NCBI GenBank assembly: GCA_030595765.1
Contig: JAUVCJ010000159.1
Coordinates: 1-5,818, forward strand
Direction of reading: 5' to 3'
Source: Thermoplasmatota archaeon
GTDB taxonomy: Archaea; Thermoplasmatota; Thermoplasmata; GCA-020350865; JAUVCJ01
DNA: 5,818 nucleotides
Part shown: positions 1-3,752 of the stretch, in pieces
How positions within the stretch are numbered: position 1 is the first letter of the stretch
Layout: every line of letters starts with the position of its first letter
The notes under the pieces: model-generated
Database searches by the model: none
Told to the model about the DNA's origin: nothing
Seen by the model: only the letters and a program-made list of their open reading frames with translations
Translations under genes and position numbers: made by a program

Positions 1-103
1 GGCCACCGATAAGATAGGCTTCAATTTTGGTATCTAACCCATCAGAGATATGGTTGATAGCAATATCCAGCTCATTTTCCGTAAATTTACCAGCGATGGC
101 CAA
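1..103 (-). CDS. N-terminus of a probable small nucleotidyltransferase (partial, runs off left edge)
   Basis: Thirty-four codons are visible before the gene leaves the window. I start it at TTG 103-101 because a strong GGAGGAG site sits seven bases upstream and no in-frame ATG or GTG is available. The product begins MAIAGKFTENELDIAINHIS and reaches EAYLIGG. The hydrophobic strand ending in Gly-Gly after an N-terminal helix is how many archaeal DUF6036/MNT-like nucleotidyltransferases begin: the GG belongs to the nucleotide-binding GG/GS motif, and the catalytic Asp-x-Asp follows some residues later, here outside the window. It overlaps the upstream winged-helix gene by 17 bases, so the two are probably cotranscribed and translationally coupled. 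A winged-helix regulator before a nucleotidyltransferase is the AbiEi/AbiEii arrangement. The family call rests on a short stretch and on context, so it is tentative. Confidence 0.6.
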   Translation of the reverse strand, partial: MAIAGKFTENELDIAINHISDGLDTKIEAYLIGG

Positions 104-947
104 GCAGTAACTCCTCCAAATCCCTGTTGAGATGATAGAACAGTGCATGTTTCTTCAACTCAACCATTTCAACCTGACCATGTCTTAGACTCTTCTGTGC
201 AAATCTTTTTACCCTGGGCTCCATCGGATCGATCATCATTGCCTGTATCAATGCCTCGGCTTCACATATCTCTCTTTGCACAGGGGAGTAGTGATAGTAT
301 TCGTTCCTGTGAATAACATCATGACCCAGCTCTGCTAGCCTGGAGATTGCTGCAAGACAGTATTTGGGATCATTCACTACTCTATCGTTGGAGAGAATGT
401 ATTCATCTCTATATTGCCATATTAGGCTTGCATTAGGATGCATAGCATTGAGGTGAGACAAATTTCTGTGCTCAGAGTATTTGAAAACAAAGGATATAAT
501 TTCCAGGTGAGAAGGCGATAATCGATATTTTTTCACGTTTTTTACTACGATGCCCATTCCCTTCAATCTCCCCAAATAAGTTTGAACAGTTCTAGGGCTT
601 AGCCCAGTTCTATGCGATATATGCCTTGTTGTGCTACCAGAATCCAAAAGCAGTGGTAACATCTTCAATCTAGATCCCAAGAAAAGCCGCTCAAATTTCA
701 TATGGGGAACTTCTCTTAGGAGCTTTGCAAGCTCGTTTCCCATAGGTGATTGACTGAGCTGAACAATGGTATGGAATCCATGACGTTGGCTAGAAACAAA
801 GCCAAGCTGTTGCATATGGCTAGCGCATTCCGAAACATGGCTTTTAGACTTATCAAGAGCAAAAGCTAGATCAGTTACATTGGAGCTTCTATCTAAAAGG
901 TGCTTTAATATAAGTAGCTCAGTCATATTCATTCGCTCTTTTGCCAT
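87..947 (-). CDS. Double winged-helix DNA-binding regulator, likely antitoxin/autorepressor of the downstream nucleotidyltransferase
   Basis: A 286-residue protein starting MAKERMNMTE. The frame is open up to an ATG at 1007, but the TATA box at 972-979 lies inside that extension, about 25 bases before 947, so 947 fits a leaderless or nearly leaderless start. Residues 8-60 form a first winged helix (second and third helices around NVTDLAFALDKSKSHVSECA). Residues 92-143 form a second one (recognition helix near LSPRTVQTYLGRLKGMGIV). The C-terminal half (about 175-286) contains HRNEYYHYSP and an acidic helical segment, a pattern I associate with archaeal winged-helix proteins encoded beside nucleotidyltransferases. 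No enzymatic motif or membrane segment is visible. It overlaps the next gene by 17 bases. By analogy with AbiEi it would bind the inverted repeat in its own promoter and repress the pair; this is inference. An ordinary MarR/ArsR-like regulator is the alternative. Confidence 0.75.
   Translation of the reverse strand: MAKERMNMTELLILKHLLDRSSNVTDLAFALDKSKSHVSECASHMQQLGFVSSQRHGFHTIVQLSQSPMGNELAKLLREVPHMKFERLFLGSRLKMLPLLLDSGSTTRHISHRTGLSPRTVQTYLGRLKGMGIVVKNVKKYRLSPSHLEIISFVFKYSEHRNLSHLNAMHPNASLIWQYRDEYILSNDRVVNDPKYCLAAISRLAELGHDVIHRNEYYHYSPVQREICEAEALIQAMMIDPMEPRVKRFAQKSLRHGQVEMVELKKHALFYHLNRDLEELLLGHRW
111..117 (-). promoter_or_regulatory. Shine-Dalgarno site for the partial nucleotidyltransferase gene
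   Basis: GGAGGAG on the minus strand, seven bases before the TTG at 103. It lies inside the last codons of the winged-helix gene. It is the main reason for accepting a TTG start and it implies coupled translation of the two proteins. Confidence 0.65.
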
Positions 948-956
948 TAATACGAC

Positions 957-993
957 AAAATACCGAAACAGTATATAAGCAATTCGGTATTTT
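957..993. promoter_or_regulatory. Perfect 11-bp inverted repeat flanking the TATA box (candidate operator)
   Basis: AAAATACCGAA at 957-967 is the exact reverse complement of TTCGGTATTTT at 983-993. The 15-base spacer holds the TATA box. Half-site centres are 26 bp apart, about two and a half helical turns. A protein binding both arms would block TBP/TFB or the transcription start. The obvious candidate ligand is the winged-helix protein encoded just downstream. Confidence 0.6.
972..979 (-). promoter_or_regulatory. TATA box of the winged-helix/nucleotidyltransferase pair
   Basis: The minus strand reads CTTATATA here, close to the archaeal TATA consensus. Its centre is about 28 bases from the ATG at 947, so transcription would start at or a few bases before that codon. 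No Shine-Dalgarno sequence precedes the ATG, in keeping with leaderless translation. Confidence 0.6.
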
Positions 994-1022
994 TGCGCAG
1001 ATAGCAAAGAGTTACAGTATTA

Positions 1023-1047
1023 TGACGTCAATTTTAGAATGATGTCA
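1023..1047. repeat. Two TGAYGTCA sites 17 bp apart
   Basis: TGACGTCA (1023-1030, a perfect palindrome) is followed by TGATGTCA (1040-1047, one mismatch). They lie about 50-70 bp upstream of the TATA box of the minus-strand regulator gene. They could be sites for a second dimeric regulator, but two short sites in AT-rich DNA may also be chance. Confidence 0.3.
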
Positions 1048-1050
1048 CTT

Positions 1051-1147
1051 AGCCGCCCACCCACCCCAACAGGCGCATCCGCGCCTTTATTCGCGAAACA
1101 AGTTTCGCTCAAAAGCCGCCTCCCCAGCGTCACTCACGGTTTCCACG
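1051..1147. repeat. GC-rich hairpin-forming intergenic segment, possible REP/MITE-like element
   Basis: This fills most of the gap between the CARF-type gene and the winged-helix promoter and is clearly richer in G and C than its surroundings. It contains two near-perfect hairpins: AGGCGC/GCGCCT with a 4-base loop (1071-1086) and GCGAAAC/GTTTCGC with a 2-base loop (1093-1108). It also has an imperfect direct repeat, AGCCGCCCACCC (1051-1062) and AGCCGCCTCCCC (1114-1125). GTCACT occurs at both ends (1044-1049 and 1129-1134). No convincing gene is visible on either strand. It could be a small dispersed repeat, a degraded insertion, or a structured RNA or 3' end of the CARF-type transcript. Confidence 0.35.
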
Positions 1148-1177
1148 CGTTGTTATTTCCATTCATCAACTTATATC

Positions 1178-1999
1178 TCAAAAAACCTCACATACCATAT
1201 TTCCGGCATCTGTCAACTCCAGCACCCCACCATCTTCCTCAACCCAGCCCTTCAGCAGCCACTTATCAATGAAGTGCCTACGGTAGTACATTTTATCGCT
1301 CTGGAGCTGATCCTTGCTCTTATCTCGCTTCGTTATGAGCCCAGCCTCCCTAAAGTCCTTTATCATCTTGCGATAGGTGGTGGAGTGGTTCTTCTCCTTC
1401 TTTTCCTGAAAGGTTTTAAGTCCAGCAACCAGGTCTTCAGGCGGTCTATGTAACGGAAAAGTTGGGAGCTCGCTTGCATAATAGACATCCTTTGCAAGCC
1501 CCACTGGCTTCCCATTCTCATAAAACGCATCCTCCTTGACCATAAACTCCTTGACCCCTATGCTGAAGGGCTTAGCGCCTTCCATCATGCAAGCTATCAT
1601 TCCGGCGGCTGCATAGGTAGTTGGCCCAGCACTGAGATTGATGTATACATCATTACCATCCTTTCGCTCTTTCTTCATTATCTCTACCAGATGCTTTAGA
1701 ACAGGTGCAAATTTATAAACCTCGGTCTTGACACGTATTGGTTCGATACCTGGGTTCTCCCGAAGCTGCCTACAAACCTCTTCAAGAAATTCGGCATAAA
1801 CATCTTTATTCTTCTTGTCTGCGCCTTTTTTTCCGCCCTTTTTCTTGTCATTTTTGCCGGCATCGCCTTCCCCATTTTCCTTAGTCCAGTGCAGCAAATA
1901 GACTCTGTCAGCACCGATCTCGGCAATGGGTTTGACAATTTTTACTGTTTCAAATGCTACGCAGGAAATAACGACTGTCTGGCGTTTTGTAATCTTCAT
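1178..1999 (-). CDS. CARF-like sensor domain with C-terminal winged helix (HFX_2341/DUF6293-type transcriptional regulator)
   Basis: A 273-residue cytoplasmic protein. Residues 7-180 look like a Rossmann-type CARF-related domain: an opening strand (QTVVISCV), a helix, then ADRVYLLHW at 30-38, and the key loop-helix NLSAGPTTYAAAGMIACMM at 121-139. That segment matches the ligand-binding Asn-x-Ser/Thr-x-Gly motif of CARF proteins and is strongly kept in the haloarchaeal HFX_2341/DUF6293 family. Residues 187-269 form a winged helix (KNHSTTYRKMIKDFREAGLI, then a wing ending VLELTDAG). CARF domains bind cyclic oligoadenylates in type III CRISPR signalling, but HFX_2341-type proteins are not tied to CRISPR loci and their ligand is unknown to me. 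The ATG at 1999 follows a GGTGAT site three bases away. A lysine/glycine-rich insert occupies residues 43-66. The gene diverges from the nuclease operon, so it may regulate that operon and itself. The fold is fairly sure; ligand and targets are inferred. Confidence 0.75.
   Translation of the reverse strand: MKITKRQTVVISCVAFETVKIVKPIAEIGADRVYLLHWTKENGEGDAGKNDKKKGGKKGADKKNKDVYAEFLEEVCRQLRENPGIEPIRVKTEVYKFAPVLKHLVEIMKKERKDGNDVYINLSAGPTTYAAAGMIACMMEGAKPFSIGVKEFMVKEDAFYENGKPVGLAKDVYYASELPTFPLHRPPEDLVAGLKTFQEKKEKNHSTTYRKMIKDFREAGLITKRDKSKDQLQSDKMYYRRHFIDKWLLKGWVEEDGGVLELTDAGNMVCEVF
1180..1185 (-). terminator. Possible T-tract terminator at the end of the CARF-type gene
   Basis: The minus strand reads TTTTTTGA, so a run of six T overlaps the stop codon. 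Archaeal RNA polymerase can stop at such tracts without a hairpin. A single short run is weak evidence. Confidence 0.25.
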
Positions 2000-2002
2000 A
2001 AT

Positions 2003-2008
2003 ATCACC
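2003..2008 (-). promoter_or_regulatory. Shine-Dalgarno site of the CARF-type regulator gene
   Basis: GGTGAT on the minus strand, three bases before the ATG at 1999. It is a full match to the archaeal anti-Shine-Dalgarno core and supports this start; the gene is therefore not leaderless. Confidence 0.5.
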
Positions 2009-2021
2009 GAGATATAACTAG

Positions 2022-2033
2022 TATAACGTTATA
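2022..2033. promoter_or_regulatory. 12-bp perfect palindrome in the divergent promoter (candidate operator)
   Basis: TATAACGTTATA is its own reverse complement. A further half-site TATAAC sits at 2013-2018, nine bp upstream of the same half in the palindrome. It lies between the shared TATA-like element and the expected transcript start of the CARF-type gene, so a bound dimer could repress that gene and affect the divergent operon. The CARF-type regulator is the likeliest ligand, by proximity only. Confidence 0.45.
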
Positions 2034-2036
2034 GCC

Positions 2037-2047
2037 TCTATATACTT
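2037..2047. promoter_or_regulatory. Shared TATA-like element of the divergent promoter
   Basis: The core reads TATATACTT on the plus strand (from 2040) and AAGTATATAG on the minus strand (2047 to 2038), usable in either direction. Leftward, transcription would start near 2017, giving a leader of about 18 bases with the GGTGAT site. Rightward, it would start near 2068, only a few bases before the ATG at 2076. A second plus-strand option is one of the TATAAC boxes at 2013 or 2022, which would give a longer leader. Exact positions are estimates from the usual archaeal spacing. Confidence 0.45.
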
Positions 2048-2075
2048 TACGGTTGATAATCTATTTGGTGGAAAA

Positions 2076-2270
2076 ATGAACGGGCTAAAAACAAAAGCGG
2101 GTGCGGACAGGACATTGAATCAGAAGATGATACTTTTCCTCATGGGAAACGGAAGCTTGCAGGCAACAAGCAGCCAGGAACTGTATGAGCTGGCATGGAC
2201 AAATGGAATAAGGCCAGTCAATGAAAGGCGGCTCAAATCCAACAGGCGCTTTAGGGGTCAGGTATGCTGA
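2076..2270 (+). CDS. Small basic protein of unknown function, first gene of the nuclease operon
   Basis: Sixty-four residues, rich in Lys and Arg, and not recognised. GGTGG ends four bases before the ATG and a TATA-like element lies about 33 bases upstream, so it has plausible expression signals. Residues 14-60 could form three helices (around NQKMILFLMG, SSQELYELAWTNGI and PVNERRLKSNRRF), a layout compatible with a small helix-turn-helix. No metal-binding, catalytic, signal or membrane motif is seen. It ends 28 bases before the acidic-protein gene and points the same way as the operon. It may be a small DNA-binding partner, an upstream regulatory reading frame, or a fragment of a longer gene: another frame runs from 2221 to a stop at 2296-2298, touching the next ATG. 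Existence is moderately supported; function is unknown. Confidence 0.5.
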   Translation: MNGLKTKAGADRTLNQKMILFLMGNGSLQATSSQELYELAWTNGIRPVNERRLKSNRRFRGQVC

Positions 2271-2298
2271 ACCTAAACACAACAAAGGGGTGAAGTAG

Positions 2299-2781
2299 AT
2301 GACAAAAACAGAAGTGTTCAAAAAGGTTCAGAAAGCCTTCAAGGATGGAAAGCTTGAACCCAAAAATTCGGGAGATGAAGATGATTGTGAGTTCTCAATC
2401 ACAAAGGTCAGAAAAACCAATGCTGGGAAAGCCATAATCGTTATTGACATGGATTGTTTGGAACCCTGCGAAGAGTTAATGGAAGAAATTAAATCCTTGA
2501 TCGTCAAGGAATCAAAGCTGACGAAAAAAGAGAGGGAAGACATATTTCTCGTGCTTGAAAAGCCAAAATACATAAAAGAGCTGGAGGAGACAGTTTATGA
2601 CCTTTGCATGGAAAGCGATGCGAGCATGCCAGAAGTTGTCCATCTTCTTGAACGAATGATGAATGGATTCGCCTGCAGCATCCAAGACGATTATGATGCA
2701 CTTCACAGACCAATGTGGGCCAGAAAATTAGAGCCTGAACAGGCAAGCAACAATAAAGAGTGGCTTGCATACATCATGTAA
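2299..2781 (+). CDS. Acidic helical protein of unknown function in the nuclease operon
   Basis: One hundred and sixty residues, not recognised. The start is supported by GGTGA five bases before the ATG. The protein is acidic (GDEDDCEF near residue 25, many Glu-Lys pairs) and looks soluble. Residues 26-52 could be a beta hairpin ending in AIIVIDMDC; residues 54-125 are strongly helical (CEELMEEIKSL, KKEREDIFLVLEK, YIKELEETVYDLCM, PEVVHLLERMMNGF). The C-terminal 35 residues contain Trp140 and Trp155. Cysteines at 30, 53, 57, 103 and 126 do not form an evident metal site. It sits 23 bases before the nuclease start and shares its strand, so it is probably cotranscribed with the nuclease and AddB-like genes. 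It may be an accessory subunit or inhibitor of that machinery; this is guesswork from position. The reading frame itself is quite certain. Confidence 0.75.
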   Translation: MTKTEVFKKVQKAFKDGKLEPKNSGDEDDCEFSITKVRKTNAGKAIIVIDMDCLEPCEELMEEIKSLIVKESKLTKKEREDIFLVLEKPKYIKELEETVYDLCMESDASMPEVVHLLERMMNGFACSIQDDYDALHRPMWARKLEPEQASNNKEWLAYIM

Positions 2782-2793
2782 GCATCATGTAAG
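2772..2793 (+). repeat. 11-bp tandem duplication across a stop codon
   Basis: CATCATGTAAG occurs twice back to back (2772-2782 and 2783-2793). The first copy supplies the last codons and TAA stop of the acidic-protein gene; the second lies in the gap before the nuclease gene and sets its spacing. It looks like a recent replication slippage event. Confidence 0.7.
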
Positions 2794-2804
2794 AGTTGAT
2801 AACT

Positions 2805-3752
2805 ATGTCCAACAGATATTCGATTTCACGCCTGAACACATTTAGAAGCTGCCCATATCAGTACAAACTGCGCTATATCGATAAAGTCAGGATTAGTGGC
2901 GAGAGCATAGAGGCTTTTATGGGCACTCTAGTTCACAAGGCTCTGGAGATTCTTTATTCAGAATTGCTGAAGGGAAGAATACTGGACAAAGAAGAATTTC
3001 TAGAAATTTACTCCAAACATTGGAGCCAGAAGATGAATGACGACGTGTTCGTTGTGCAGGAAAACATATCAAAGCGACAGTACCTCGACAAGGGAGCAAA
3101 GATGTTGGCAGAGTACTATGATACAAATCATCCATTCAATGAGGGAGAAATACTTGGGCTGGAGCTGGAGGTAAATGTACCATTGGGTCAAGCCATTGAT
3201 GCCAGGTTCAGAGGAGTAATTGACAAGGTAGTAAGGCACGAAGACGGCAGATTTGAAATTCACGACTACAAGGCCGGCAGAATGCCAAAACATCATGAAC
3301 ATGGCCATGAGGATCAATTAGCTCTTTACCAGATTGGTATCGAAGCTCTGTATCCAGAAGCGGTTGGCAACACAGAACTGGTGTGGTACTATCTCAAGTT
3401 CCCCAAAATTATTCGTGTGAAGAAAAGCACTGAAGAGCTTGCTGATTTGATGAGCGATACGATATCTCGTATAAAAGAGGTAGAAGCCGCTACCATTTTT
3501 CAGAGGAAGCGTTCTTATCTTTGCCAATGGTGTGAGTATAAACCCATTTTTTGTCAATCGGATGAGTATAAAGAGGGCTGCTTGGGTGATGAATGCCTGA
3601 GTGATAAATGCTTGAATGATGATTGCTTGGATGACGAATGCAAAACTGATATTAACACAGGGGGTGGTTCATGTTCCAGCCAGGAGCATGCTCCAACCAG
3701 TAATCTGCCCAAACCAGGAGCGTGTTCCCACCAGGAGGGATTGAATGAGTAA
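2805..3752 (+). CDS. PD-(D/E)XK nuclease of the RecB/Cas4-like iron-sulfur type with an unusual Cys-rich tail
   Basis: A 315-residue protein from the ATG at 2805; a TTG nine bases earlier would add three residues, and the ribosome site is weak (GTTGAT). It starts SISRLNTFRSCPYQYKLRY, the usual opening of PDDEXK_1/Cas4/AddB nuclease domains. Expected residues are present in order: His44 (GTLVHKALE), Glu120 or Glu122 (GLELEV), Asp140 (GVIDKV), Asp154-Tyr-Lys156 (HDYKAG), and Gln171 with Tyr175 (QLALYQ). Cys16 with Cys240, Cys243 and Cys250 (C-x2-C-x6-C) matches the 4Fe-4S cluster that clamps AddB and Cas4 nuclease domains. An active DNA exonuclease is therefore likely. After Cys250 the domain should end, yet about 65 more residues follow: five Cys-led pentads (259-283), then a Gly/Ser/Pro-rich end encoded by 17-bp repeats. 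The AddB-like gene starts within its last codons. With no cas1 or cas2 nearby, a role in DNA end processing is likelier than CRISPR adaptation. Confidence 0.88.
   Translation: MSNRYSISRLNTFRSCPYQYKLRYIDKVRISGESIEAFMGTLVHKALEILYSELLKGRILDKEEFLEIYSKHWSQKMNDDVFVVQENISKRQYLDKGAKMLAEYYDTNHPFNEGEILGLELEVNVPLGQAIDARFRGVIDKVVRHEDGRFEIHDYKAGRMPKHHEHGHEDQLALYQIGIEALYPEAVGNTELVWYYLKFPKIIRVKKSTEELADLMSDTISRIKEVEAATIFQRKRSYLCQWCEYKPIFCQSDEYKEGCLGDECLSDKCLNDDCLDDECKTDINTGGGSCSSQEHAPTSNLPKPGACSHQEGLNE
3579..3653 (+). repeat. 15-bp tandem repeat coding for Cys-Leu-x-Asp-x pentads
   Basis: Five units start at 3579, 3594, 3609, 3624 and 3639. They read CLGDE, CLSDK, CLNDD, CLDDE and CKTDI, each opening with TGC. 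An earlier related unit, CQSDE (3552-3566), begins at the last iron-sulfur cysteine. TGAGTATAAA also recurs at 3533 and 3563, 30 bp apart, which suggests the array grew from the end of the nuclease domain. Regular cysteines five residues apart with acidic neighbours could bind metal or form disulfides. Confidence 0.85.
3670..3737 (+). repeat. Four degenerate 17-bp tandem repeats at the nuclease/AddB-like junction
   Basis: Units at 3670, 3687, 3704 and 3721 read CATGTTCCAGCCAGGAG, CATGCTCCAACCAGTAA, TCTGCCCAAACCAGGAG and CGTGTTCCCACCAGGAG. Against the first unit they match at 13, 11 and 14 of 17 positions. Seventeen is not a multiple of three, so each unit is read in a different frame in the nuclease tail. 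Three of the four carry AGGAG, and the last one forms part of the ribosome binding site of the next gene. A 12-bp palindrome, GGAGCATGCTCC (3683-3694), spans units one and two. Confidence 0.8.
3734..3739 (+). promoter_or_regulatory. Shine-Dalgarno site of the AddB-like gene, formed partly by the 17-bp repeat
   Basis: GGAGGG, five bases before the ATG at 3745. Its first four bases are the end of the fourth repeat unit. It lies inside the nuclease reading frame, which ends at 3752, so translation of the two proteins is probably coupled. Confidence 0.75.

Noticed and set aside
948..1007. Twenty-residue N-terminal extension of the winged-helix regulator starting at 1007
   Set aside because: The TATA box and the inverted repeat sit inside this stretch, so it should be upstream of the transcript, and the ATG at 947 has the right spacing.
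1130..1177. C/D-box small RNA on the minus strand after the CARF-type gene
   Set aside because: TTGATGA resembles a C box, but no CTGA D or D' box follows at a suitable distance.
1039..1272. Plus-strand 77-codon frame across the GC-rich spacer and the end of the CARF-type gene
   Set aside because: It has no ribosome site, its product is a proline/serine/histidine-rich sequence typical of an out-of-frame reading, and half of it lies antisense to a well-supported gene.
1696..1938. Minus-strand 80-codon frame inside the CARF-type gene
   Set aside because: It is an alternate frame of a gene with clear domain motifs and has no start signals of its own.
3670..3737. CRISPR-like array
   Set aside because: The 17-bp units are directly adjacent with no spacers and lie within a coding frame, so this is a simple tandem repeat.
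2805..3752. Calling the nuclease Cas4
   Set aside because: The motifs fit Cas4 and AddB-type nuclease domains equally, but no cas genes or repeats are present and the next gene is AddB-like.
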